A DNA stretch of 64,000 nt from PSRJ01 sp963825305 (GTDB taxonomy: Bacteria > Acidobacteriota > Terriglobia > Bryobacterales > Bryobacteraceae). A program made the position numbers and the translations under genes. Each line of letters opens with the position of its first letter. Within the stretch, counting starts at the first letter, position 1. Below are positions 33,814-42,998 of this stretch, piece after piece. The notes beneath the pieces were generated by a model, which saw only the letters and a list, made by a program, of their open reading frames with translations, was not told the origin of the DNA and searched no databases. The stretch spans positions 248,001 to 312,000 of the forward strand of contig CAWGTA010000003.1 in NCBI GenBank assembly GCA_963825305.1. The letters run 5' to 3'.

Positions 33814-35403
33814 CTACTGTGCTTGCGTGGAGTTCTTCGCTTCCGAACCAGACAGAAGTTTTCGAAGCAGAGCCGCCGTGCTCTCGTGCACTTCACCGGT
33901 GCTGCCATCGAAACCAAAACCGCCTGCCAGGCCCATGGCGGCATCCAGCGGTGTCTTCCCGCGCTTGTCTTTTACGTCCAGCTTGGCGCCATGACCGGCC
34001 AGGAACTGAACGACCTTGTCATAGCCCTGCACGGCCGCACCGAAGACTGCGGTTTGGCCGCGGCTGTCAGTCGCATTGACATCGATGCCCGACTTCAAAC
34101 AAAGTTCGATCGCTTCAATCGCCTGGGCTTCGGTCTTGAGACGACCGGAAGTGTCTTCCTCTTTAGTGCCCAGGCCTGCCGCGGCCATCAGCGGGTTAAC
34201 CCCGGGCTTGGTGGCGAGTTTGACGTCGGCGCCCTTCGCCAGCAGCAGGCGCATGGCATCCACGTCACCGGCTTTGGCCGCCCGCAGGAATGGCGTGGTA
34301 CCGGTGGTCAGCATGGTATCGTCGCCGCGATCGAGCTTGGCACGGTAGGGCTGCTGCTTGAGTAACTGCGCGTTCACGTTGGCGCCGTGGTCAAGGAGCT
34401 TTTGGATCAATTCAAGACTGCTCAGTTGGTTGTCGATCACCTTGGGCGCGGGGCGGGCAGACGCCGGCATGGTATTGAAGTCCACCGCGGCGTAGAGCGC
34501 TGCGCGGCCCGTCTTGTCGGCCAAATTCGGATCGGCGCCTTTATCGACCAGGTATCCAGCCACGTCGTAGTGGCCGTTGATTATGGCATACACCGTGGGA
34601 GTGACTCCGTCCGGATCGGCGGCGTTGATGTCGGCCTTCGCGTCCAGTAGAATGCGCGCGCACTCCAGGCAGCCTTGGCGGGCCGCGAACAGCAGCGGCG
34701 TCAATGCGCCAAGGGGCAACCATTTTTCACGCGGCTCGGAAGTGGTCTGTCTCTCCCAATTCTCAGGATTGGAACGCGCGTTTACATCCGCGCCGTGCGC
34801 GATCAGTTCCCGCATCATGGGCGCGTGGCCCTGGGCAGTAGCCCACATCAGCGCCGTTTCGCCGTGCCAGTTCTCTTTGGCATCCACCTTCGCGCCGTGC
34901 TCCAGCAGAACCTTGGCAGCGTCCACATTGCCCGTGCGAGCCACGGTCATGAGAGCCGTCTCGCCCTCGGTTCCGGCAGCATTGGCGTCGGCCCCCGCCT
35001 TCAGCAGCTTCTCGATCATCGCGGGATCGCCGTTGACACAGGCCAGATACAACGGCGTAACACCATAGCGATTGGCGGCCTTCACGTCGGCGCCGGCACG
35101 GAGCAGGCGGTCGGTCAGGTCCACGTCGTTCTGGCGAACAGCCCATGCGAGCGCGGTGGTGCCATCGGGCTCGGGAACGTTGACGTCGGCGTGTTGATCG
35201 ATCAGGGATAGAACTGCTGCTCGGTCACCCGACTTGACAGCGTTGACTACGCGAGCGTCGCCCAGGGTCGCGCCGAATCCGGCTGCCGAGAGGAATAGCG
35301 CCAGAACAACCACTCCCTTCGGTCGCGGCTCGGTAAGGACTCCCGACGCATTACTGAGCCGCGACCATAGGGAGCGGTCGTGAACGCTTGCGCAAAGTCG
35401 CAT
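33814..35403 (-). CDS. Secreted ankyrin-repeat protein, copy 1
   Basis: A 529-residue protein of about twelve ankyrin repeats (DGTTALAWAVRQNDVDLTDR, YGVTPLYLACVNGDPAMIEK, GETALMTVARTGNVDAAKVL). A hydrophobic export core VVVLALFLSAAGFGA starts at residue 31, preceded by residues encoded by an inverted pair of family C palindromes. The ATG abuts the DUF1552 stop (TAGATG). A GTG at the start of the hydrophobic core is an alternative start that would avoid the repeat. Third gene of the cytochrome-DUF1552-ankyrin set; its paralogue is at 49239. Confidence 0.85.
   Translation of the reverse strand: MRLCASVHDRSLWSRLSNASGVLTEPRPKGVVVLALFLSAAGFGATLGDARVVNAVKSGDRAAVLSLIDQHADVNVPEPDGTTALAWAVRQNDVDLTDRLLRAGADVKAANRYGVTPLYLACVNGDPAMIEKLLKAGADANAAGTEGETALMTVARTGNVDAAKVLLEHGAKVDAKENWHGETALMWATAQGHAPMMRELIAHGADVNARSNPENWERQTTSEPREKWLPLGALTPLLFAARQGCLECARILLDAKADINAADPDGVTPTVYAIINGHYDVAGYLVDKGADPNLADKTGRAALYAAVDFNTMPASARPAPKVIDNQLSSLELIQKLLDHGANVNAQLLKQQPYRAKLDRGDDTMLTTGTTPFLRAAKAGDVDAMRLLLAKGADVKLATKPGVNPLMAAAGLGTKEEDTSGRLKTEAQAIEAIELCLKSGIDVNATDSRGQTAVFGAAVQGYDKVVQFLAGHGAKLDVKDKRGKTPLDAAMGLAGGFGFDGSTGEVHESTAALLRKLLSGSEAKNSTQAQ
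35313..35374. repeat. Inverted pair of family C units inside a gene start
   Basis: CTCCCTTCGGTCGCGGCTCG plus GTAA at 35313-35336 pairs with TTACTGAGCCGCGACC plus ATAGGGAG at 35351-35374, around a 14-base loop. On the coding strand it is read as RSLWSRLS through TEPRPKG, residues 10-30 of the ankyrin protein. Confidence 0.65.
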
Positions 35404-36735
35404 CTACAACTCCGCCATCTTACCGGTGCTGTCGCCCAGGTTATCCATCGGCACACCGGTTTTGTCCAGCAGCGTCAATAGAAGATTCGTCATCGGTGTG
35501 TGGTCGGCATAGCGCAGGTGACGTCCGCCCTGAATGCGCCCGGCGCCGCCGCCCACCACAATGTTCGGCAGCGGGAAATGGTTATGCAGATTGCTGTTGC
35601 TCATGTTGCTGCCGTACAGAATCACGGAGTGGTCCAGCAGCGAGCCATCGCCATCGGGCGTTGACTGCAGCTTCTTCAGAAAACCGGTGAACAGCCCAAT
35701 ATGATATTGCTGGATCTTGACCAGCTTCTCGATCTTCTCCGCCTTGTTCTGGTGATGCGACGTGGCGTGGTGCCCGTCGGGAACACCGATCTGCGGATAG
35801 GTTCGATTGCTGATTTCGCGCGCCACCATGAAACTCGCGACACGCGTGACATTAGCCTGGTACGCCAGCACCAGCAGGTCGTACATCAACTTCACGTGCT
35901 CTTCGTAGGCGAATGGAATTCCCGCGGGCGTCTCGGGTAACGATAGATCGGCGCCGGCCTGTTCCGTCCCGGCCCGTTGGATGCGGCGCTCGATTTCACG
36001 CACGCTCTCCAGATAATCCGTGACGGTGGCGCGGTCTCTCGGACCAAGAGTGCGCTGCAGATCGCCTGCCTCTTTCGCGACAGCGTCGAGAATGCTGCTG
36101 TCCTCCTGGTTGCGGGCCAGCCGTGCTTCGGCGCTGCCGCCTTGTCCGAACATCCGCTCGAAGACCTTGCGCGGATTGATCTCCATGGGGAGCGGCGTGG
36201 TGTGCGTCCGCCACGAGAGAGTGTTCATGTAGATGCAGCCGTAATCGCGGTCACACGAACCGATCAGGCCCGAATGGTCTTCGGTGGCCAGTTCCAGCGA
36301 CGGCAGCACCGTGTCCTGCCCGATGTGTTGCGCGGCGATCTGGTCCGCCGTGATGCCTGCGAATGCGTCCTGCCCTTGCGTCGGCTTGGGGCGAACCCCG
36401 CTCAGCCAGGTGGTGGGGCTCAGGGAATGAACGGCCGTGGTGTCGGCGGCCCTGTGCCCCAGGCCGCTCACGATGTTCAGCCGGTCGCGGAACGGCTCCA
36501 GCGGTTTCAGAATGCGCGTGAACTCGAAGCCGGTGCCTTCCGCGGCGGGAGTCCACTGATCCATGATGGCGCCGTGCGGAATATAGATAAACCCCAGCCG
36601 GGACGTAGGCTTTGCAGCGGTCTTGGATTGCGCAACCAATGCCGGAACCATGGAATCCAGCAGCGGCAGGGCGAGCGAAACACCCATGCCGCGGAGCAGC
36701 GTGCGGCGCGAAATGTGCTTCTTGGTGATCAGCAT
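35404..36735 (-). CDS. DUF1552 protein, Tat-exported, copy 1
   Basis: A 443-residue protein with a twin-arginine signal SRRTLLRGMGVSLALPLLDS and a body typical of DUF1552 (RLGFIYIPHGAIMDQWTP, ILKPLEPFRDRLNIVSGLGH, ATSHHQNKAEKIEKLVKIQQ, DGDGSLLDHSVILYGSNMSN). The fold resembles the DUF1501/alkaline-phosphatase-like group, with no proven activity known to me. It starts eight bases after the cytochrome gene and runs straight into the ankyrin gene, so the three are one operon. Confidence 0.9.
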   Translation of the reverse strand: MLITKKHISRRTLLRGMGVSLALPLLDSMVPALVAQSKTAAKPTSRLGFIYIPHGAIMDQWTPAAEGTGFEFTRILKPLEPFRDRLNIVSGLGHRAADTTAVHSLSPTTWLSGVRPKPTQGQDAFAGITADQIAAQHIGQDTVLPSLELATEDHSGLIGSCDRDYGCIYMNTLSWRTHTTPLPMEINPRKVFERMFGQGGSAEARLARNQEDSSILDAVAKEAGDLQRTLGPRDRATVTDYLESVREIERRIQRAGTEQAGADLSLPETPAGIPFAYEEHVKLMYDLLVLAYQANVTRVASFMVAREISNRTYPQIGVPDGHHATSHHQNKAEKIEKLVKIQQYHIGLFTGFLKKLQSTPDGDGSLLDHSVILYGSNMSNSNLHNHFPLPNIVVGGGAGRIQGGRHLRYADHTPMTNLLLTLLDKTGVPMDNLGDSTGKMAEL

Positions 36736-36743
36736 GGCTCCCT

Positions 36744-39164
36744 CTAATTCCTCCCCGGCTCCTGGACTGCGGCGGTGGTCACGCGCGCGTCATCGCCCGT
36801 TTGCGGCTTCTTCATTTCAAACGGCACGCTCTTCACGATCCCCAGCACCAGCGACGAGAAGCGGTAATTGCTGCGGGCGGCGTCGTGCACAATGCCGCGC
36901 ACCACCGGCATATCGTAGTATTCCAGGCCGCGCCCCAACGCGTAAGTCAGAAGCTTTTCCGTCATGGTGTCGACGAACTGGTCGGGATGGCTCAGAATGG
37001 CTTTGCGCAGCGCGGCCGGGCCATCCACTTGCGAACCGTCCGCGAGTTGGCCGGAGGCATCCACGGCGCCCCCCGGTTCCTTCGTGCGCCACTGGCCAAT
37101 GCCGTCAAAATTCTCCAGCGAGAATCCCAGCGGGTCCATGATCCGGTGGCAGCCCGCACAGGCCGGATTCTGGCGATGCTGTTCCAATAGCACGCGCACC
37201 GGAAGCACCTTCCCACCTTCGCCGGTCTCCTTCAACGCGGGCACGTTCGGCGGTGGCGCCGGCGGCGGCGTTCCCAGAATGTTTTCCAGAATCCACTTGC
37301 CACGCAGAACCGGGGAGGTCCGATTGGGATAGGAAGTCACGGTAAGGATGCTTCCCTGCCCCAACAACCCTTTCCGGTTTTCATCGGTGATCGCGACCCG
37401 GCGGAACTGGCTGCCGTAGACATTCGGAATGCCGTAGTGCCGAGCCAGCCGTTCGTTGACGAAGGTGTAGTCGGCGTTCAACAGGTCGAGCGCGCTGCGA
37501 TCTTCGCGCACGATGCTTTCGAAGAACAGCTCCGTCTCGCGCCGCAGGGCCTGGCGAAGATTGTCGTCCCAGTTGGGGAAAGTATCGCGGTCGGGAATCG
37601 CGCTCGGCAGATTGCGCAGGTACAGCCATTGGCCGGCAAAGTTGATCACCAGCTGCTTGGCGCGCGGGTCGGCCAGCATGCGCCTCACCTGCTGCTCGAG
37701 CACCGCAGGATCTTTGAGCTTTCCTTGCGCGGCGACATCCAGAAGCTGGTCGTCGGGCACCGTGCTCCACAGGAAAAACGACAGCCGCGACGCCAGTTCC
37801 AGATCGCTCACGTGATAGGTTGTGCCCGGTGTCACCTTAGCGGGATCCGGCGAATAGCGGAACAGAAACTTCGGGTCGGCCAGAATGAGACGCAGCGCGG
37901 ATTCGATGCCCGCGTCGAAGTTGCCCTTATTGCGGCCTGCCTGGTAGAAGCTCAACAGCAATTCCAGATCCTGGTCGTTGACTGGGCGGCGATAGGCCCG
38001 GCGGGCCAGGCTCGATAGAATCTTCTTCGCGCACGGCAGCTCGTCACTGGTGCTTTTCGGGCGGCACGAAAAAATGCGCCGGCGGCTGGGGGTGTCGCCT
38101 GGACCGGTCGGCTTGATCGGCCCCGTAATGTCCACGTAATCGATCAGCGGGATGCCGTTCATGTTCTGCAGGTCGAGGTCCCGCGTGAACGGCTGCAACG
38201 GCTCCACGGACTCGGCCGAGTTCTTGCGCAGGAACGTCACTACCACCGTGTGCGGACCGGCCTGTACGGGGACGCGGGCCTTGAGGCGGGCGTCCAGCGC
38301 ATCTCCCGCAACACCCAGGTTGGCGTCCATCATCTTGTTGTCTGCTTCGCCGCCCACGGGGGCCAGGAAGACCCGTTGACCATCCACGCTGATTTCGAGC
38401 TGGTGCGGCCACTCAAGACCCGTGATGTAGCCCACGATGTTGCGCAGCAGTTTGACGCTGAAATCGTACTCGGCATCGAGCGGGAAATTTTCGTGGATGA
38501 CGATCCCGCCGCGCGTGCCGAGTGGCAGACCTTCAATGTGATCCTCTTGCGCGAGATCCGGCGGAACGCGATAGACCTGGCTCACCGGCGTAATGGCCGG
38601 ATCGCCGACCGCGAGGCTGGCGATTTGGCGCGAGGCCGTGAGATATTGCTCCAGCAGCGAGGGCGACACTTTCAAGACATCGGCGATATTGTCAAAGCCG
38701 TTGGCTTCGTCGTCGGCGGGAAGCAGCGAAGTGACGTCGATATCGAGCGCCAGCAGTTCGTGTATGGCGTTGGCATACTCGGCGCGGTTGAGGCGATGCA
38801 GCGGATCGCGGCCCGGATTGGGGTTGGCGGCCGCCGCACGGTCGAGAGACGTTTCCAGCCAGGAAATGAAGCCATCCATCGCCGCCTTGTCCGGCCGGGG
38901 CAAACCCACCGGGGGCATCATGCCGCCGCGCAGTTTGCGCACGACCTTTTCCCAAACCTCCGCGCCCTCGCCGATGCGGTTGAGGTCCATCTTGTCGAGC
39001 ATCAGACCGGCGGTTTTGGCACGCTGGTTATGACAGACTACGCAGTATTGATCGAGGAGAGCGCGTTGCGGGGAGGAAGACTGCTGCGAGCGGGCCGCTG
39101 GCATGAGCGCCAGAGAGGCTGCGATGACGACGAACAGGGTCTTCCCTCGCGAGCGTTTCCGCAA
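36744..39164 (-). CDS. DUF1587/1595/1592/1588/1585 cytochrome-like protein, copy 1
   Basis: An 806-residue exported protein (signal FVVIAASLALMPAARS). It has an N-terminal haem motif CVVCH in a PSCyt-type domain, then DUF1587 (HRLNRAEYANAIHELLALDI, LPADDEANGFDNIADVL), a sugar-binding-like DUF1595 region, DUF1592 (ELASRLSFFLWSTVPDDQLL, FVNERLARHYGIPNVYG), DUF1588 (TSPVLRGKWILENILGTPPP, second haem CAGCH) and DUF1585 (LTYALGRGLEYYDMPVVRGI). Family members are abundant in Planctomycetes and Acidobacteriota; the reaction is unknown, though redox work on polysaccharide has been suggested. First gene of its operon. Confidence 0.92.
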   Translation of the reverse strand: MRKRSRGKTLFVVIAASLALMPAARSQQSSSPQRALLDQYCVVCHNQRAKTAGLMLDKMDLNRIGEGAEVWEKVVRKLRGGMMPPVGLPRPDKAAMDGFISWLETSLDRAAAANPNPGRDPLHRLNRAEYANAIHELLALDIDVTSLLPADDEANGFDNIADVLKVSPSLLEQYLTASRQIASLAVGDPAITPVSQVYRVPPDLAQEDHIEGLPLGTRGGIVIHENFPLDAEYDFSVKLLRNIVGYITGLEWPHQLEISVDGQRVFLAPVGGEADNKMMDANLGVAGDALDARLKARVPVQAGPHTVVVTFLRKNSAESVEPLQPFTRDLDLQNMNGIPLIDYVDITGPIKPTGPGDTPSRRRIFSCRPKSTSDELPCAKKILSSLARRAYRRPVNDQDLELLLSFYQAGRNKGNFDAGIESALRLILADPKFLFRYSPDPAKVTPGTTYHVSDLELASRLSFFLWSTVPDDQLLDVAAQGKLKDPAVLEQQVRRMLADPRAKQLVINFAGQWLYLRNLPSAIPDRDTFPNWDDNLRQALRRETELFFESIVREDRSALDLLNADYTFVNERLARHYGIPNVYGSQFRRVAITDENRKGLLGQGSILTVTSYPNRTSPVLRGKWILENILGTPPPAPPPNVPALKETGEGGKVLPVRVLLEQHRQNPACAGCHRIMDPLGFSLENFDGIGQWRTKEPGGAVDASGQLADGSQVDGPAALRKAILSHPDQFVDTMTEKLLTYALGRGLEYYDMPVVRGIVHDAARSNYRFSSLVLGIVKSVPFEMKKPQTGDDARVTTAAVQEPGRN

Positions 39165-39216
39165 AAAACTACCTCCGTTTTCGACTTAAGTTCATCATAT
39201 CCCAGGCCGTAGAGGC

Positions 39217-39262
39217 GGGGCATGGCCCATGGGAGCTAGCCCGGTGGGGCAGGGCCATGCCC
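39217..39262. repeat. Inverted repeat in the divergent gap
   Basis: GGGGCATGGCCC and GGGCCATGCCC flank a 23-base loop. It lies near the cytochrome gene start in a 481-base gap between divergent genes; no gene was recognised in the rest of this gap. Confidence 0.4.
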
Positions 39263-39544
39263 ACTAAGCGTTAATGTAAGATCCGGCCCATCGTTTCTAT
39301 GGATGGCCGATCACGCCGCCAGTTTGGGAGGCCATTCAGCGGTCGAAAAAGTGTAATCCATGTCTCCGGAAGGTTCTGTTAGGTGAATGGCCAGTGGCTC
39401 TACAAGACACGCCAGATCATGACTGGAAGGAATAAGCACCCGGCGCGTTGGATGCTCTGGCGTCCGAACCGCCGTGCCCAGATCCCTTCAGCCCTGCGCT
39501 CCGCAAAACCCATCCGCTGGCGAATACGTTGAAACCAGAGGATA

Positions 39545-39572
39545 TTGTCCGGGCCGACGATAGGTGTAAAAT
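39545..39572 (+). promoter_or_regulatory. Candidate extended -10 promoter of the G8 gene
   Basis: TTGTCC at 39545-39550 is 16 bases from TAAAAT at 39567-39572, which is preceded by TG at 39565. The transcript would have a leader of about 65 bases and a Shine-Dalgarno (GGAG at 39634-39637). Confidence 0.45.
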
Positions 39573-39645
39573 TGTCCTTTGCTACACGTCCTTCGATCCT
39601 CGCGGGAGAGAGTAGCGTAACATGATCGATCACGGAGATTTAACG

Positions 39646-42357
39646 ATGCGAAAACGTTCTCTCTTGTTCCTTTCGTTGCTGGTTCCAGCCTTTTTAGGCC
39701 TCGGCGGATATGCCGTCCTCAAAGCGCAGCAAAAGACTTCGACGGCCAGCGCGAAGCGCTGGTCTGATCCAGCCACCTGGCCTGACAAAAAGGTGCCGAC
39801 CAAAGATGCTGTGGTCACCATTGAAAAGGATATGAACGTCGTCCTCGACGTCTCTCCGCCGGCGCTGCGCAGTTTGACGATCAACGGCAAACTGAGCTTT
39901 GCGGACAATAAAGATCTGGAACTGTCCACCGAATGGGTCATGGTGCACGGGGAACTGGAAATCGGCACCGAAGCCAGGCCCCATACGCGCAAGGCCACAA
40001 TTACCCTCACCGACAACGTCAAAGACGAAGATATGAGTGGAATGGGTGGAACGAACGACCGCAGTGACCGCGGGATCATGATGATGGGTGGAACCCTGAA
40101 CCTGCACGGGAACCGGACGAACTCCTGGACGAAGCTGTCCAAGACCGCCGAAGCAGGCAGCAACTCGATTGAAGTCCTGAACGCCGCTGGCTGGCGGGTC
40201 GGCGACGTGATTGTCCTCGCGTCCACGGATTTCGATCCCCATCAGGCAGAGCGGCGAACCATTGCTGCCATCCGTGGCAATACGATCACGCTCGACAAGA
40301 AACTGGACTACATGCACTTCGGCAAGATCACCTTCGACGTGGATGAACGCGGCGAAGTCGGCATGCTGTCGCGCAATATCGTCATCCAGGCTTCGCCTGA
40401 CGCAGACCAGACGCTCTTTGGCGGCCACATCATGGCGATGAACGGGAGCAAGATGTTTGTCGAGGGCGTCGAGCTCAATCGCATGGGTCAGAACATGCAT
40501 CTGGCGCGGTATCCGATCCACTGGCATCTGATCGGCGATGCGCAGGGGCAGTACATCAAGAACTCGGCGATTCACGACACCTACAGCCGCTGCGTGACCG
40601 TGCATGGCACAAATTACCTGGACGTTGAAAACAACGTGACCTACAACAACATTGGTCACTGCTTCTTCCTCGAAGACGCCGTGGAGCACGACAACCAGTT
40701 CGTGCACAACCTGGGGATCCTGACCAAGTGCCATCCGGACGCGCCGTGCGTCGGGACAAACCTCGGCCCGTTCGGAGCGGAGGGCGGGAAGAACTTCGAT
40801 ACGGCCGGCCAGAACGCCAAGGATATTCTGATTCCCTCCGACAACACGGCGTCGACTTTCTGGATCACCAATCCGGACAATATTTACCGCGACAACGTGG
40901 CCGCGGGTTCCGACGCTACAGGTTTCTGGTTCGCCCTGCCGGAGCATCCGACGGGTAAGTTCGAAGGCACGGAGATCAGTGCGAAGACCTGGCCGCGTCG
41001 AACCCGGGTGCGGGAGTTCAAGGGCAACACCGCCCATTCGAACTTTGACAGTTTCATGTTCGACCGCGGCCCCAGGCCCGATGGCCATTTCGCCGTCGGT
41101 GGTCATATTTCCCTTGCCAATCCCGCTGACGCGAAGAGCCCTCAAGTGGAGTCGGTCATCGAGGATTTCACCAGCTACAAGAACCGCAATAGCGGCATCT
41201 GGACCCGCGGTGAGATGCACACATTCAAGAACCTGAAGATGGCCGACAACGCAATTGGCTACACGCATGCGTCCGGCAACTTCGGTCAGTCCGCCTTTAC
41301 GTCACGGGTGGTTGACTCGCTGTTCGTGGGCGAAACCGAGAACATCGGCAACCCCAGGACGCCGGCGGAAATGGCTTACGGCCGCAGCCTGCCGGAGCCC
41401 GAAATCGCGGATTTCCCAATCCGCGGCTACGAGTTCTACGATTACCGTCATGAACTGGACAATGTCACCTTCGTGAATTTCCAGGACAACGCCACCCGCA
41501 AGACGGGAGCGATCTCTTACCTGCTGTATACCAGCTTCGGAATGAGCTCCAACAACACCATACAGCGCGCGAAATTCATCAACGCCAAGCCGGTGTATTT
41601 CCCGCCTATGGAGTTTAAGTGGAGCAACGATGATTACGGCAATGGGAGCTACCAGACTTCGGTATTCAACGACAAGGACGGCTCGGTCAGCGGTGTCCCC
41701 AATTCCTACATTCTCATCAACGACGCAAACGACGGAATCGCAATCGACGACGCCTGCGAGATCAAGCCCACCTGGAACGCAGCCGTGTGCAAGGGCGACG
41801 TCGGGCGTATGACTGTTGGCGCCCCCGCCGGCGGTGGTGGCGGTCGTGGCGGTCGTGGCGCCGGCGGTGGCAGAGGCGGCGCTCCCGCAGGCGCCGGTCC
41901 CGGCGGTAGAGGCGGCGCTGCGGTAGCTGGCGGTCCTGGCGCTGGCAGGGGTGGCCTCGGTGGTCTCGTTGGCCCCAGAAACGGGGTCCTGGGCGCCGCT
42001 GCACCTGCGGGGCCGCCAGTCGTTCTCAGCCGCAATGGCAAGGATTTTCCCGTCACCGGAGAAACCAACGTACGAGCGGGTACCGAGATCAAGGTGACCA
42101 CCGAAAGGCCGTCCCTGTCCCTCAACGTGAAGGAACTGGATAGCGGCTCGTGGGTGATCTTCGAGCTGCCGGGATTCACCACTGCAGCGTCGGGTACGGA
42201 GCAGAGCAGCCTGGATGCACTTCGCAAGGCCAGTGCCACCTCGTACTACAAAGGCAACGGTTCGCTTTGGGTCAAGCTTGTCTCCACCGGTGACGTCCTT
42301 GGCAGCGGCCCTGACAGCGGCCCTGGTGGCGGAGCCAGCCTCCAGGCCAGCCGGTAA
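39646..42357 (+). CDS. G8-domain/parallel beta-helix exoprotein (CEMIP/PKHD1L1-like)
   Basis: A 903-residue exported protein (signal LLFLSLLVPAFLGLGGYAVL). The G8 domain runs from about 36 to 150 (KRWSDPATWPDKKVPTKDAV, LRSLTINGKLSF, VMVHGELEIG). The right-handed helix has the fibrocystin/CEMIP core YPIHWHLIGDAQGQYIKNSA, then IHDTYSRCVTVHGTNYLDVE and GHCFFLEDAVEHDNQFVHNL. A Gly/Arg/Ala-rich linker fills residues about 727-780, before a last beta domain. In animals this architecture binds or cleaves hyaluronan; a bacterial polysaccharide role is inference. A GGAG site eight bases upstream sets the start. It is divergent from cytochrome operon copy 1 and followed by a strong terminator. Confidence 0.88.
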   Translation: MRKRSLLFLSLLVPAFLGLGGYAVLKAQQKTSTASAKRWSDPATWPDKKVPTKDAVVTIEKDMNVVLDVSPPALRSLTINGKLSFADNKDLELSTEWVMVHGELEIGTEARPHTRKATITLTDNVKDEDMSGMGGTNDRSDRGIMMMGGTLNLHGNRTNSWTKLSKTAEAGSNSIEVLNAAGWRVGDVIVLASTDFDPHQAERRTIAAIRGNTITLDKKLDYMHFGKITFDVDERGEVGMLSRNIVIQASPDADQTLFGGHIMAMNGSKMFVEGVELNRMGQNMHLARYPIHWHLIGDAQGQYIKNSAIHDTYSRCVTVHGTNYLDVENNVTYNNIGHCFFLEDAVEHDNQFVHNLGILTKCHPDAPCVGTNLGPFGAEGGKNFDTAGQNAKDILIPSDNTASTFWITNPDNIYRDNVAAGSDATGFWFALPEHPTGKFEGTEISAKTWPRRTRVREFKGNTAHSNFDSFMFDRGPRPDGHFAVGGHISLANPADAKSPQVESVIEDFTSYKNRNSGIWTRGEMHTFKNLKMADNAIGYTHASGNFGQSAFTSRVVDSLFVGETENIGNPRTPAEMAYGRSLPEPEIADFPIRGYEFYDYRHELDNVTFVNFQDNATRKTGAISYLLYTSFGMSSNNTIQRAKFINAKPVYFPPMEFKWSNDDYGNGSYQTSVFNDKDGSVSGVPNSYILINDANDGIAIDDACEIKPTWNAAVCKGDVGRMTVGAPAGGGGGRGGRGAGGGRGGAPAGAGPGGRGGAAVAGGPGAGRGGLGGLVGPRNGVLGAAAPAGPPVVLSRNGKDFPVTGETNVRAGTEIKVTTERPSLSLNVKELDSGSWVIFELPGFTTAASGTEQSSLDALRKASATSYYKGNGSLWVKLVSTGDVLGSGPDSGPGGGASLQASR

Positions 42358-42382
42358 GCAGCAACCCTGCTGCACGAGCAAG

Positions 42383-42414
42383 AGCCCCCGGCACAGGCCG
42401 GGGGCTTTTTGTTT
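42383..42414 (+). terminator. Rho-independent terminator after the G8 gene
   Basis: AGCCCCCGG (42383-42391) pairs perfectly with CCGGGGGCT (42398-42406), loop CACAGG, followed by TTTTTGTTT. It begins 26 bases after the stop codon. Confidence 0.92.
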
Positions 42415-42527
42415 CGTACCGCAATGCTGCGCAATCGGTTCCCGGAACAATGCGCATTGAAGGATCCAACCGTCGCCTGTCCCTGCACTGGACGTCACTT
42501 GCTGAAGGAAATGCGAACTTCTCGATC

Positions 42528-42611
42528 GTCATTGTCTTCCGGTACGCTGACGATCTGATGGTAGGCTTTGAACACCGAGAGGAAGCCGAGCGACTCCAAG
42601 GAATTAACTAG
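42528..42611 (+). pseudogene. Reverse transcriptase relic (group II intron type, YADD box)
   Basis: The frame from 42528 reads VIVFRYADDLMVGFEHREEA then ERLQGIN and a stop. RYADDxxVGFEHxxEAER is the palm motif of group II intron maturases, with the two catalytic Asp. Nothing of the fingers, thumb or maturase domains is left on either side, so it is a short fossil. Confidence 0.7.
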
Positions 42612-42665
42612 CACGCTTCCGCGCCCTCAAAGTACGCAAGCAGAAGGAGGGTAGGCGTCTACGCC

Positions 42666-42809
42666 ATGAATCCCGAGACTCGCCCTCTTTTCCTACGATG
42701 TACGGCGGACGGGAAGCGCTTCCTGATGACCACAAATTCCGAGGCCAGCGAGGGAGAGTCCGCGCCCGTTACCGTCGTCCTCAACTGGGCCGCGGGACTG
42801 AAAAAATAG
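42666..42809 (+). pseudogene. C-terminal relic of a WD40/TolB-type Ser/Thr kinase
   Basis: A 47-codon frame contains TADGKRFLMTT and ends PVTVVLNWAAGLKK, the recurring last residues of acidobacterial Ser/Thr kinases with C-terminal WD40/TolB propellers. The rest of the gene is absent. It lies 55 bases after the reverse transcriptase relic. From 42810 to 42998 nothing is recognised. Confidence 0.65.
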
Positions 42810-42998
42810 GCGAGACGTCACAGCGAAAGACCAACCTACAACTCGCCTCCGGGGCATTTTCTTGTAAAGTTGCGCCGTTCACGCCGGCAGCTGAGCGCAC
42901 GAAGAAAGCTCCATCGCGCGGTGGACGCGATGGTGACTAAAGACGGAACCGGCGGAACTCGTCCGCCGGTCGTTTAAGCCGCTCTATTGTTTTTCCTA

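Noticed and set aside
39400..39633. 77-codon minus-strand frame in the gap before the G8 gene
   Set aside because: It covers the candidate promoter and ribosome site of the G8 gene and shows no family features.
39694..41268. 524-codon open frame on the minus strand opposite the G8 gene
   Set aside because: The plus strand carries a signal peptide, G8 domain and beta-helix motifs; the antisense frame has no recognisable motif and arises from high third-base GC.
41820..41980. Collagen- or PE_PGRS-like separate gene in the Gly-rich stretch
   Set aside because: It is in frame within the G8 protein and is a low-complexity linker.
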